The notes under the pieces are model-generated. The model was not told the DNA's origin, did no database searches, and saw only the letters and a program-made list of their open reading frames with translations. Both the position numbers and the translations under genes were made by a program. From Uloborus plumipes (Eukaryota > Arthropoda > Arachnida > Araneae > Uloboridae), in the NCBI GenBank assembly GCA_038373865.1, contig JAXGGA010003874.1, forward strand, positions 1 to 64,000: a DNA stretch of 64,000 nt, read 5' to 3'. Shown here piece by piece: positions 11,501 to 22,666 of the stretch. How positions within the stretch are numbered: position 1 is the stretch's first letter; each line of letters starts with the position of its first letter.

Positions 11501-12453
11501 TAAGTTCTTTACCAAATTGAGCACTTGGCTGTACAGCAGCTTAAGAGCGGCTTATAGAAGTTCTTAAAAGTTAAAATATGTACAAACTCTTTTTATAATT
11601 TTCTATGTTCATTTTATATTCAGCAACCGGTCAAAATAGAAAACAAACACAATATGCAAAATATATTTTGCTGGACACCTTTTGCCATCTATATGAACAT
11701 TGAACAATTAGCTACTCAAAATACAAAAGATTTGTGCGAGACAAAGAAACAAAAATCAGATTGGCTATATGGTGTACAAGCAAATCAGTAAAGGCCCGAA
11801 GTATGGGTGAAACAAGGAAAGGGTTAAAACCATAAAATTGCTCTTTTCTATGAAAAAAAAAAAGAAAAAAGTCTACATTATTTTGAACTTGTTGCCATGC
11901 CAGTAAAGAACCAAATGTAATGACAATTGAACACAGTTATAAACATTTATAATGAAACTTGTTTGAAAATCCAACGCTTTAGAAAAAAACAGTATTTGAA
12001 AGCTCTTTCAATTCTCAAGGCTAAACAACATTTTTACAGTGCTGTTTGTGTCTTATTATTTCAACTATGGCATTCAATTCATTTCAGCCTTTGTTTTAGT
12101 TTAAAATATAGAAAATGATTTTCAGGTGGATTTTCTACATCATAAAGCTTAATCCATTTTGTTTTATACGACACCATAGTTTGATTTTTATTTTACATTT
12201 AACTCATCTATGCAGGAGTTGTAGATTTAACAAAATAAAAAGCGATTGCTTGGAGTGTTTTTGTTGCGTTCTTGCTATCATAAGCTAAAATAATTTTTTA
12301 TGTAACGATTTTAAAAACCTTCAGTACAAATCTGCAAATCCAGATTAACAAGGCTCTACTATATCTAGTTTTTGACTTTGCAAATAGTCAATGTTTTGTG
12401 ACCTCTTAAGTTTTGATTATGTTTATGTTGATCTTCTATCTTTGAAATATTAG

Positions 12454-12541
12454 GTTGTTCTGTCTACCTCTCCGAACTCTAAGCAAACTCATTGGAAGCA
12501 AACTATGTTCCTGCTCCCTAATCCTGTAGAAGTAAATAAAG
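12454..12541 (+). CDS. PRMT3: PRMT3-type arginine methyltransferase, exon with THW loop
   Basis: The exon follows acceptor TTAG (ending 12453), starts in phase 0 and ends in phase 1 before GTAAAT (12542). It encodes VVLSTSPNSKQTHWKQTMFL. The THW triplet is the conserved PRMT 'THW loop', which helps form the substrate-arginine pocket. The next residues, LLPNPVEVNKG, align with the PRMT3-specific 'LLEKPFSVKAG' region rather than the PRMT1 'FYMEDYLTV' version. That is the main reason for choosing PRMT3. Confidence 0.9.
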
Positions 12542-13743
12542 GTAAATTAAATTTTATTTATTTCTTTTAAAAAATAACAATAATAACTTTCATTAAATAA
12601 CTAAAATTTGAAAACGTTCAACAAGTAGCTCAGCTTGAAACTCATTTGAGGGTTCTTTTTAAATAGTGGATTTGAACTAATCTTTAGCTACTTTAAGCTA
12701 GGCTCCTTACTACTGACATAATGCTTTTTTTTTAAAATAGTTTTTAACGGCATTTTTGAAAGAAAATCACATAATTGATACTACCTATTTCAATTTTAAT
12801 GACAACTGCAGTATTTAATTACAAAAGAAAGTACGAAAATACCAAAAGTTTATTTTACCTTTATAAAAGCTTCATCTAGTTTTAAGGGTGAAGAAAAAAA
12901 AAAGAAATTGGTAAATAAAATTGTAAATAATTCTAAATCTTAAAATAATACTAGTCTTTAAAAAGGCTGAAAACGATTTAACTATTGTATTATAATGCAA
13001 ACCAGCTTAATCCAAAACATTAATAAACAGAATATATTTGTCTGATTTCATTTTCATCCAAAAGCTCAAAAACTCGCATTGAAAAGGTCATTCCTTCTAA
13101 TACCGAAAACGTATCTATAGTGTTCCTCCACATGTGTACTTTTAACAGTTTTATTTTTTAAGCACAAATGTATTTAAATATTCTTAGTTATGTACTTATT
13201 TAGATTTATTTTTCATTGTATAAATTTGAGAAAAATATGGCAGTTCTGCTAATTTCTAGTGTTGTCATATTTAAAAAACAGAAATAAAAACCTTTTGCTC
13301 TGAAAATTATTTTTTGCATTTATATTTTGCCGATATTGAAAGGAGCTTAGTAAAAATTTCCGTTTACCAATTGTGTGATATGGAATGATTATGACATTTA
13401 AATGAACTGTCTTGTCTAAATATTATCAATAAAAAGGGTTGCTATTGTAATACAACTATGCTTGAATTATTGTTTGATTTTGTAATGCATATATTTATTG
13501 TGAAAACTAATTTAAAAACTGATCAAATGTAAGGCCATGATTTTTTTTTTCTTTCTTCTTTTTTGAATTCTTGTATTAATTTGCAAAAAGACAAAAATTA
13601 TGCCCTGGAAAACTAATTTAAGCAATGGATTTACGAAATCTAGATTTTCATCTGGTTTCTGCTTTAATAAAAATTCTTATGTTAGTTATTACTTCAAATG
13701 CAAGTAATTGTTTATGTTACAGAATTTTATTTATGTTTTTTAG

Positions 13744-13853
13744 GGGATTCAATCGCATGTAAAATAACATGCCGCAAAAACAGGAGAGATCCTAGAAGTC
13801 TTATAGTAAAAATAAATTTTGGTGAAAGCCAAAATTTTTATTATCTTTCATGA
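13744..13853 (+). CDS. PRMT3: PRMT3-type arginine methyltransferase, terminal exon with stop
   Basis: This last coding exon follows acceptor TTTTTAG (ending 13743). Its first two bases complete the glycine codon split by intron 3. It encodes GDSIACKITCRKNRRDPRSL and ends SQNFYYLS before TGA at 13851-13853. Vertebrate PRMT3 ends with a comparable 'KKDPRSL...STQTYGLQ' tail, whereas PRMT1 ends quite differently. A poly(A) signal follows 48 bases after the stop. The four exons join in frame without any correction. Confidence 0.9.
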
Positions 13854-13900
13854 GTTTGTAAGTGTATATATTGATTGTGTACATTCATTTTTGTATCTTA

Positions 13901-13906
13901 AATAAA
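13901..13906 (+). terminator. Poly(A) signal of the PRMT3-type gene
   Basis: AATAAA lies 48 bases past the stop codon and is followed by an A-rich stretch and then T-rich sequence. A second AATAAA-like context is not needed, so this gives a short 3' UTR. Confidence 0.65.
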
Positions 13907-14255
13907 AAAAAGCATTTTATTTAAATTATTTTCGTCTATTTTTTTAGTGTAGGTGATAGATGTGAAGCTGTAAAACTCATTTGGATTGAGATAAATCATT
14001 GTAAAAATTTTACTTAGACAATATTGGTTTCTTTTTTATAATTATTTTATTTATTTATTTATTTTTTTGTGTCAAGCATTTTCAAATCTGTTACATACAA
14101 TATTTTTTGTCTGAAACAATATTATATAGATGCATTCATTTTTTCATTCAACTATTTTGAAATTAAATGCACTGGGATGAACCAAGGGTATTTTTTATCC
14201 ATGTCCAAAGAACAATGTTTATGTAAGAATGAAGGCTTTCATGGCCGGAGTAAAT

Positions 14256-14441
14256 ACTAGTTAAGGATTCTGGGCTGTTGTGCCGTGGTCTAAATGGCTT
14301 TAATCCATACGTTTCGATCGCAACTGCAGCGGTCATCTTCAGTGGGTGTCGTTGATTAATTTGGCGACTGATGCGAAATTTCGAACTGCTGCAAGATTTT
14401 TAAATTGAAAACGCGTTTTCAATTTAAAAACCTTAACTAGT
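14256..14441. repeat. Inverted-repeat-bounded fragment, possible Penelope-like 3' end
   Basis: An 11-base inverted repeat, ACTAGTTAAGG and CCTTAACTAGT, bounds the segment just past the PRMT3 3' end. Read on the - strand, 14345-14230 encodes KMTAAVAIETYG and then RPRHNSPES. This recalls the C-terminal tail seen in some Penelope-like elements ('..T..VA.ET....ARKTHN.P'). That family link is from memory of the pattern and is weak. A 34-base perfect palindrome fills the right part (14397-14430). Confidence 0.35.
14397..14430. repeat. Perfect 34-base palindrome
   Basis: Two 17-base arms (TTTTTAAATTGAAAACG and its exact complement) meet with no spacer at CGCG (centre 14413/14414). It could extrude as a cruciform or form an RNA hairpin. 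It touches the CCTTAACTAGT repeat on its right. Confidence 0.85.
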
Positions 14442-14449
14442 AACAATGT

Positions 14450-15510
14450 TTATATTTACACACACGCATATGAAAATATATGTTAAGTGGTGGATACAGC
14501 GTGGGGTATGTGCCCCTCATAGTTTTCTGCAAGGACAAATTCGCATATTTAAACAAAAAAATATCTACCAATTTTAATGTGGTAGACCGTTGATAATGCA
14601 GATCCATGGATACAGATACAGGCCTCAATGTTTTACCCAATTTAATCCTGGTTCAAGCATAAAATTTTTTGATAGAAGGTATTCTCATCAGGATAAAGGT
14701 GCAACATCTTTTTAAAAAATCTAACTGCAGTGGAAACATTATCAAGAATATGATTTATTCGTGTTGGAAATTCTAAGAAGAGCAGGGAGGAATTTAACAA
14801 TAAATTAGTAAGAGGAATGGGACAGCGTGCATTTATGCCGAATCTAAAATGTTAAAAAAATATTTTTTGCTTGTTTGGCAGTTGTAGAAGTGGGAGTCTA
14901 AAGCTATTGCATTTACTGGATTAGCTAGAAATAATTTTTCGCATTTTATTTCAACATAAATGCAATACCGACCTACTCCTCCTTACTTGCCAAAACCAGC
15001 ATAATTACACTGCCTAAAACATCTTTACAAACATCAAACAGAGAATTCAGTCTCCCATTTGTTGAAAGTGCCTAGAAAAAACGAAATAAATATTAATACA
15101 ATCCCTTGATCAATGAAATTGACTGTTTAAATTGCTGAAATTATGTATCATAATTTCTATCATGTATAATAACTAGTTAAAGTGAAATTTAATTCAGTTT
15201 TGTAGTTACCTATACGTAGAATATCAAATACTGTCTGCCCCGCTGAGGCGAATACTGTCTAGAATTATTTGTTTAAGCGGGGATCTTTAACATTGCATCT
15301 ATGGCTGGGGAAATATTCAGTTCTAGAATGCTTTGTTCGTATAAGCGAGGTCTTCGTTTATCCATTACCTGATTAAGCGGGCCAACAATATGTAAAAAAA
15401 TTAAGACTGAAAGATCCGTTTAAGATGCACCAAACGTAAAATGGATATGAACACAGATATCTGGTAATAGATACAGATAATCCTCGCATCACTAACTGTA
15501 ATATTTTGTT
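14450..15510. other. Gene-free stretch downstream of PRMT3
   Basis: AT-rich sequence with no supported exon. Around 15240-15390 there are short degenerate segments (for example GTTTAAGCGGGGATC and GATTAAGCGGGCC) that look like decayed termini of pogo-like elements, but no paired ends could be set. Confidence 0.4.
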
Positions 15511-15513
15511 TTA

Positions 15514-15967
15514 CAGTAACCCCTCGTTATATCGCGCTTTTCGGGGACAAGAAAAAAGCGCGATATAACAGAGGTCATTAAAAATAGTTTTATATGCAGC
15601 ATGCAAGTAAATTATACGTGTACATACATGAAAATTCATTTATTCGAACATTAGATTTTTTTTTTCAGTCAAAAGTAACAAAAAAATATAACTTACCGCA
15701 GTTGTTGTCACAATGTGCAGGTCTTAAAAAATATGTATACAGACATAAAATTAACCTAGTGTTTTGGTGAAATAAGAACCCAAAGTCATTTGCCGGGATT
15801 TATCCTTCAACACTTGTCTCCCACTTGCAATTAAAGAGCGGAAATGAATTAACTGTGTTGCAGTTATGTGATCAGAGTTTGATTGTTCGAATGCAGATTT
15901 TTTTGGGGGTGGGGGACAAAAGAAAAGAGCGATATATCCGAATGAGCGATATAACGAGGGGCTACTG
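15514..15967. mobile_element. pogo/Tc1-like MITE
   Basis: Terminal repeats CAGTAACCCCTCGTTATAT (left) and the inverse of CAGTAGCCCCTCGTTATAT (right) differ at one base over 22. TA flanks both ends (15512-15513 and 15968-15969). At 454 bp with no transposase frame it is a non-autonomous element. The 'CAGTA..CCCTCG' terminus is typical of pogo/Tigger families. Confidence 0.85.
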
Positions 15968-15969
15968 TA

Positions 15970-18050
15970 TTTTAATTTTTTCATGTTAGAATTTTACTTT
16001 AGTTTGGAACAGGATGACAGCATTCAACCTCTTGATTTAATACTCAAAAGTTAAAATTGAGCTTTGAACAAAGCAATTACAGTGCCCGAGAACACAACCT
16101 TTAAGTACAAGAGTTGGGAAATTTTTACCAGCACAAAAAGTTTTTCTTTTTCTTAATTTAAACTATATGCTACTTCATGAAAAGTCTTTGTTTGTGAATA
16201 GCAACAACTAAAATGCACTCTCAAACTTCTTTCTCTTTGGAAATTTCATTTTTAAATCATAGTAATAATCAATATTTAAAATAGAAAAAAGTTGCCATCC
16301 CATAAAAGGAGAAGTAGTGAGTTTCTTTTAGTGTAAGTTTCATGTGTGAGAGGTAGCTTAGACTGAAGCATAATTAAATGTTAAAGAACCAAAAAAAAAA
16401 AAAAAGGCAAACAAACTTTTGTTCAATCCTGTCAAATGCTGGCAATAAAACAGTAATCCTTTGTATTCGCCTCTGCTGTCACTTCTCATGAAACACGGCA
16501 TAGAAGGTTTGAAGGACATTGTGGGATTCTACATTTTCTAGAAATGTTACCTGTTGTTGTTTGAACTCTGGACAAAGACAAGTAGCAGCTTGTATTCCTC
16601 AAGTCCAATCATACCTGCTGAAATTTAACGTCTATAGTTTCTCTTAAGCCATAACATTTTAAAAATTTTTTGCTAATCACACTTTTCTTATCAAAAGTAT
16701 TTATAAAACTTCAGTCCAGTGGCATATCCTGAAGGAGAAGGGGAGGTAACCTCCTCTCTTTAGATTTCAAATACAGTCAAACCCTGTTTGTCTGAAATTT
16801 CGATGTACAGCAGAAAAATTGGAGATGCAGAGGTTATAAACATATGCAGTTGGGACTAAATTAAAAACTTTATAGAATCTTTTGCTTTGGTATTGCTGAA
16901 CATTTTACAGTATAACATGTTCTGATTGGTGCAATCTTGATATCTTGAACAACTAGATATGTAAACTTTCCTAGTTATAGAATAGATTTTTTATTTATTT
17001 ACTTTTTGCATGATTATCAACTAATCTAATTTTGAAAATTCTGAGTAGCACCTATGAAGTGACTACAACAGTTACATAGTTGTAGTATGTTCTGGACTTC
17101 ACCTTAGAGTTAATTTTACTGAATACAATTTGTTAAATGTGTTGGTAACTAGTCATAGTAATCACCCGATGAAATATATCTCAACTTTCTTAACATAAAT
17201 ATTTCAAGAGTATCACGTAAAAATTTATCACAGACCAAGTGCTCGAGGTGTTGAAACAACTTTTCTAGTTGATGAATTAGACGCAATCCATACTTTTCTC
17301 TTAATCTACTGTCGTAGTCATCTGAATGACATGAAAACACAGCTCCAGAGGTGAATTAAGTAAAAGAAATAAAAACAAGTAATTGGTTTTGATTACCTTT
17401 AATTGGCAAGTCGAGTTTTTACATATAACGTATGTACAATAATACAATGAAACCTGGAACAAAAACATCAATTGCAGACACATCCTGCATAATAAATAGA
17501 CAAATATCTTTTCACGGTAGATGAATGTTGCTGAATATAAAGCAGTTATCACAAAAGAAAAAAATCTTTGGGTAACTTCTGGTCAACTGTTTCCCCCCTA
17601 AACATTGTTTGACATTGCTAATGTGTTGCTAGTAAAGCTATCCAAATTCAATAAAAAAAATTATAATAAAATAACCTGGATTTCGTTATTCAACAAATTA
17701 GAGTGACCATAGTGACGTCATTTCTCAGAATACTTTTCCCGTTACATCATGGATATTAAGCAGCAAGTCACCACCCCAAAGCCTGGGCTAAGGCAGGAAT
17801 ACATGCAAGCAATTTTTGCATGTGCATCATGGATGTATTAAGGTAGGTAGGCGGATGAAAACTCCTAGGGTTGCTTAACAAAAAAAGAAATTTCATTTTT
17901 GCTTTGCTAAAAGGGATGTCATAAAATTATATTAAAATTTGCACCAGAAGATTATTAATAGATTTGCTTATAAATGATTTGGATCATAATAGAGCCGCTA
18001 ACAATGAGATAGTGAACATAACAAGAGAAGTTGGCTGTAAACCTTCATAA
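15970..18050. other. Gene-free stretch
   Basis: AT-rich sequence between the pogo MITE and a dispersed repeat. A lone pogo-like terminus (ACAGTCAAACCCTGTTTGTC) sits near 16773, but I could not find its partner. No exon with credible splice sites was seen. Confidence 0.35.
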
Positions 18051-18059
18051 TTGTCTTAA

Positions 18060-18483
18060 TGCGTACGGCTATGTCCCTGTTTTAATTCCACAACTTGATC
18101 CATCCAATGTTGACGCATTCCAATAAAGCATTCCAAGTGTGTATTTTAGAAACTTTTGAATATTGCATTATAACTGGATCTGATCCCATTCAAAATTTAA
18201 GGAGATTCAGGTTGGGCGTTCTATCTTCTGAAAATAGTCGCTCTTTTTTTTTCCCAAAATTATCCGTTTGGTTTTTTCAAATTATTGCGTTGAGCCGGTA
18301 ATATTATTGCCATTGGATACATGTTCACTAATCCTGCACTTCAAGTATCATCATTGTAAGATTGTCGAAAATTTAAAGGATTCTTCACAAGTGCAAACTT
18401 GTTTTCAAAGTTGCGCAAATTATATTGTAACTTTTTTTTTTCAGTTACTTATTAGCATAACGAATTTTATCTTTTTCCTTTGA
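18060..18483 (+). repeat. Dispersed repeat, copy 1
   Basis: About 400 bases similar to 21040-21496 in the same orientation. Shared anchors include GTGTATTTTAGAAAC, TTCTGAAAATA and GGTAATATTATTGCCA (GATAATATTATTGCCA in copy 2). Short open frames here (68-71 codons) follow the repeat and show no family signature. Probably a relic element of unknown type. Confidence 0.5.
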
Positions 18484-19144
18484 TAAAAAACAATCTTGTT
18501 AGCAAAGGGCGAGAAAAAATTGTTTTGATAAGTGGGATAAATGTGCAATAAAGGCCCCTGATGTTGAGGGGTGGAATTTACACTGTCTTGTTACATGTTA
18601 GGTGAGTGTTTTCAGTTTTCCTGATATGTATCAAAACTTATATTGACTGACAGCAAAATGATTAATTATTAAATTTAAAAGCGTAAAGTTGTTGTCAAAA
18701 AGGCTATTTTTTCTGTAGCTTTAATAGGTACTAAGAGGTTTAATTTCACATTAACTCAAGAAGTATTTGAAAAATTGACAATTTTCCTGACATTTATTTT
18801 AACCTATGACTTACTTTTATTTTCAGTTTAGACTCTAGTATATCAAGTAAAAGTTAATTCAATAAAAGTTCAAAGTGATTCCAATAAAGACGTTAAAGTT
18901 TATTAAAAGTAAACCTTTTTTTTTTTTTCATACGTAAAAAAACGATAAAATCAAGCGTACTAAAGCCTAAATTTACAGAAACATTCCATGTGTGTTGTAA
19001 GTTTTCAAAGAAGCCTTCTTTCAATACAGAAAACGTAAGATGCTCAGAAAGACGAAGTTTTTATGGATTTAGCAAGTGAAGAGGTACCTTTTGCCATTCC
19101 TAAAGACCAGGTGGAAGTAATCTCTCTTTTTTGGACCTAATAAT

Positions 19145-19816
19145 TAGGGATGCACCGATAAGCAAATTGGCCGATTACCGATTAATCGGCAGTTGATAAT
19201 CGGCCGATTAATCGACGCAGCCGATTAGTGATCATGATTATTATTTTTAATCATACTAACTTCTCCATCACTTTTTTCCCTTTCACAATTTCAATTTTAG
19301 CAATAGTTACTAATTTATTTCTGACAGATGATTAATTTTTCTAATTTTCCCAAAATAATTTTAAATTAGCAGCAAATTTCTTTGAGTCAATTTACATGTT
19401 GTTGCTTATAAAGTTGCATTATGTTAACCAGACATGAAAATCTAAATAAATAGGGAGGAGGCCGCGGTGAGCAGGCTAATTTAAGTTGCACTTTCAATGT
19501 AATTTTATGTGATGTGAATTTTTTTAAATCATTGATAGCCATTTAATCCAAGACTTTCATTCTTTATGAAAATTATAGTCATCTAAAAGCGCTGTGTTAA
19601 AGGAGAAAAATACCGATACATGAAAACAGTTGCAATATTGTTTCTATGTGTTTGCAGATAATTACATATGTTTACTAAAACAAATGTATTTATCATAATT
19701 TCTTGTAAAATAAAAAATATTTGTACCCGCCGATTAATCGGCCCAATTTTGCCGATTATAAATAATCGGTAAGGTGGCCGATTAATCGGTACTACCGATT
19801 AATCGGTGCATCCCTA
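19145..19816. mobile_element. hAT non-autonomous element with CGATTAATCGG repeats
   Basis: Ends are TAGGGATGCACCGAT (left) and its inverse ATCGGTGCATCCCTA (right), with an exact 8-bp duplication CTAATAAT on each side (19137-19144 and 19817-19824). Multiple copies of the palindromic motif CCGATTAATCGG lie within 120 bases of each end, as expected for hAT sub-terminal binding sites. No transposase frame is present in 672 bp. Confidence 0.92.
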
Positions 19817-20117
19817 CTAATAATACAATACCCTACGGAAATGAAATTCTTTGTCATCTTTGGTTGGGTGGAAGAAAAAAAGAACTGGTTTTATTTTCAT
19901 AGATGCTCTCTGAAAACATATAAACCACTGTTCATTCACGAATTTGTTAAGTCCCCGTGCACTACGTAGTAAAATTTTTGCATCCTATTCGGGAATTAAA
20001 AGAAAGTTGAACACTTCTAGAATATAAAAGATTATATATAATGTAAAATCGCAAAAATTTGCAGAAAACTGAATGCACGTGTTTTGGGAGCTTCAAGAGA
20101 CCTCTTTTTCAACTGCT

Positions 20118-20277
20118 GTTTTTATAGTATAATATTGGCAGCAGAGGCTCCAGTTTAAAACTGTAAAATGTACAGCAATAAACTAAAATTAGCAGTAATT
20201 GCTGCTAATTTTTGTTTATTACTGTACATCTTAAAATTTTAAACTGGAACTTCTTCTGCCAGTATTACTGTAAAAAC
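20118..20277. repeat. Long imperfect hairpin (about 160 bases)
   Basis: The left arm begins GTTTTTATAGTATAATATTGG and runs through CTCCAGTTTAAAA and AATGTACAG. The right arm mirrors it (CTGTACAT, TTTTAAACTGGA, CCAGTATTACTGTAAAAAC). The centre is near 20197, within AGCAGTAATTGCTGCT. It could be a small palindromic MITE or a hairpin transcript source. No target duplication was recognised. Confidence 0.65.
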
Positions 20278-20792
20278 AAGTTTATTTTTTGCAAGGAGCG
20301 CTTCTTTAAACCACTTTTTAAAATTTAAATTTGCCTTTTTTATATGGGATGTTACTAGTCATTGCTCTTTTAATGATTGGTAATCGGCTTCCTTCTTCGG
20401 ATGCTTCTAAACGAAAAACAGTGGACTTCGTCAATAGTCAATGGGTTTTACACGTATTCATAATATAGGACTCTAGGTTTTACGAGACTAGGAAATCCCC
20501 TGAGAATTAGAAGTCCGTCTGGAAAAATGAGCGCCGTTCTTTTAGAGAAAAACCGTCAGTGATATCTTCTGAAAAGGCAATTTTAATGTCAACGGCCTCT
20601 ATATACCGTTTGGTTAACATTTTAACACAAAAAGAATGACTGCAGTTTCCTTTCTTTATATTTGTTACTATACCTCCCCTCACCCTCCATCTGCTCTCTG
20701 GTTTCCACAAATCAAAACGTTCCAATGTCTGTACTAAAACAGAAGAAAGAGTCATGACTTTTCAAGGAATTCTAAGAAATAGAAAAGGAAAA

Positions 20793-20794
<2 letters not shown>

Positions 20795-20838
<44 letters not shown>
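20795..20838. repeat. (TA)22 microsatellite
   Basis: Uninterrupted TA dinucleotides over 44 bases in an AT-rich gene-free region. Confidence 0.95.
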
Positions 20839-20839
<1 letters not shown>

Positions 20840-21039
20840 CTCATTCTTCAATTTAATAGTCTCTCTGATGTTTAGTAACTGATGATTTTGCTCCCAGGCA
20901 AAGCGTTTGAAATATAGTAGGAAAACTAAAAAAAATAAATTAATTAAAAAAAAACGCATCCAAATATTAGCCGGCGGCACTACAACGTGGCATCAGGGAC
21001 TTCTTTTTGTTGAAAAGAAGTTAGCTTAAAAGTTGTTTA

Positions 21040-21496
21040 TAATAAACTTTTTGGCGCTATTGCTATATCAGTTTTAAAATTCTACAACTTGATGAATCGA
21101 ACGTTGACATATTTCAGTAAAACATCCAAAGAGTGTATTTTAGAAACATTAAATACTGTATTATAACATTATTTGAGACCATTTGAAATTTAAGCAGATT
21201 CACTTTGGGAGTTCTAACTTCTGAAAATACTTGGAGCTCTTTTATCATTCATTCATTTGGAGTTATCAAGTTGTAGTGCTGAACCGATAATATTATTGCC
21301 AGTGTGTATATATGTTCAACAATCCTACTCATCTCTGTTAAACTGTCATAAAATGAATGGAGAAATAATACAATTTGCATCTGTTCCCATTGGTTGCGTA
21401 CCTTATGCTGTTTTGTGGTTTTCTTGTGCTTACATTTGCATATCACTCTTGTTTCTTGTTATTTGTATTTACATTCTCAATGGCTTTATCAGCTAA
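21040..21496 (+). repeat. Dispersed repeat, copy 2
   Basis: Diverged direct copy of 18060-18483 (shared GTGTATTTTAGAAAC and ATAATATTATTGCCA). The open frames of 65-79 codons on either strand are by-products of this repeat and have no visible domain. Confidence 0.5.
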
Positions 21497-21601
21497 CCAT
21501 TTTGATTCAAAACTATGTTCCACGTTTCGACCTCTAAATGTCCTTAGAAGTTTAGGAAAAGTTTTTTTTTTTTTTTTTCGATCCGCTGTTGCTCTACAAC
21601 G

Positions 21602-21793
21602 TTAGGAAGTAATTCGTGTTTTACACTTTTTACTCCAGTCAAAACCAAAGATCTTTTCTGAAAATTGAAATTTCTTTTCGAAAATGAAATTCTGTTTTCT
21701 ACCAGATTCTGCTTTGGAACATGAAGAATCGTCAAAATCAGGTCCAGTTAGCCATGATTGATCCACGTCCGCGTAAGCATCAACTATTTTCAC
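21602..21793 (-). other. Possible coding fragment, unrecognised
   Basis: On the - strand this stretch encodes VDAYADVDQSWLTGPDFDDS, then serine- and charge-rich residues, and ends KKCKTRITS before TAA at 21602-21604. Amino-acid composition is more protein-like than its surroundings, and an AG lies just upstream on the - strand. It lies beyond the poly(A) signal of the GTPase gene, so it would belong to another transcript. No family was recognised and no splice partner was found; it may be chance. Confidence 0.2.
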
Positions 21794-22013
21794 AGAATCG
21801 TAAAATCAAAGTAATATAATTAAAGTGGGGCACAATGCCTCCTTCCTTTGAATAGGCAGTATTATGGATGCATGATACGAATTTTTAACTGACATTCACT
21901 TTAGCAGAGTTGGATTCCATTTTTGCAATACTTTTTTGGAGCCCCTTCGTCTATGACAGGATTATGTAAAACATTTATCGCGTGTACTTCGGTTCGGAAT
22001 CCACCGCGGAAGC

Positions 22014-22019
22014 TTTATT
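22014..22019 (-). terminator. Poly(A) signal of the RERG/RASL-type GTPase gene
   Basis: TTTATT on the + strand is AATAAA on the - strand, 92 bases past the stop codon at 22111-22113. Confidence 0.6.
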
Positions 22020-22110
22020 GTGGATAGGCCCCTCGCAGTTGCGACATGGTAAATCCGACATTGGACATTCAATAACTCTGCTTCTAGTTATTTCCAACAA
22101 CCTAATGTGT

Positions 22111-22557
22111 TCAGATGGATAGAGAAGGTCTCTTTTTTCTGTCCGATGCACCCTTGTCGCCCCGCCCGAAAACCATTCCGATCATTTTCGACAGGGCTGG
22201 CCCTGCCTTTCGTCTTGGTACTGGTAATGTCCTCAGTTGTTGTGCTGCCCTTGCTTCGCGCATCAGGGACTGGAAGGCCAAGGAGACTCCAACGTAGTTT
22301 TCTGCTGCAGACACCTCGTAGAACTGGCACCGATGCCTGAGAGACGCTTCATGTCCATCGTCCACTGCTACCCGCCTCCCTCGCTCGAGATCTCGTTTGT
22401 TTCCCAAAAGAATAGCGGGCGCCCTCCTGGCCCCTTTGCCCAGGGCCACCGCTTCGAGAAGTCGCCGGGCTTCTTCGAATGTGCCCCTGTCACACACACT
22501 GTAAACTACGACGAAAGCATCTGCCCACTCTATGTGGCTTGGTAGACAGCATCGTTC
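22111..22557 (-). CDS. RERG/RASL-type Ras-like small GTPase, terminal exon
   Basis: Ras-like GTP-binding protein of the RERG/RASL11/RASL12 group, which lack a C-terminal prenylation box. The - strand exon starts in phase 0 after a pyrimidine-rich acceptor (CTTTTTCAG, AG at 22559-22558) and runs 148 codons to TGA at 22111-22113. It begins ERCCLPSHIEWADAFVVVYS, which follows directly on the 'DTAGQ' motif expected in the missing upstream exon. ILLGNKRDL is the G4 guanine-specificity motif (NKxD). FYEVSAAEN is the G5 region (SAx). The tail is basic and ends RKKRPSLSI with no CAAX cysteine, as in RERG. The G1 P-loop and switch I exons were not found; they would lie at higher coordinates. The exon is much richer in G+C than its surroundings. 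Assignment within the subfamily is uncertain. Confidence 0.85.
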   Translation of the reverse strand, partial: ERCCLPSHIEWADAFVVVYSVCDRGTFEEARRLLEAVALGKGARRAPAILLGNKRDLERGRRVAVDDGHEASLRHRCQFYEVSAAENYVGVSLAFQSLMREARAAQQLRTLPVPRRKAGPALSKMIGMVFGRGDKGASDRKKRPSLSI

Positions 22558-22666
22558 CTGAAAAAGAGATACGGGCACTTTATAGAATTGCAACAAAAAT
22601 TTCAGAACATTGCAGTGAGATATGGTGGAAATGAAAAGTCGGTCAGCTAACAATGAAACTACACTC

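Noticed and set aside
16773..16800. Second pogo-like MITE from ACAGTCAAACCCTGTTTGTC
   Set aside because: Only one terminus was found; no mirrored partner or TA-bounded end nearby.
22107..22545. Four + strand frames over the GTPase exon
   Set aside because: Shadows of the - strand exon, which has the NKRD motif, a splice acceptor and a poly(A) signal.
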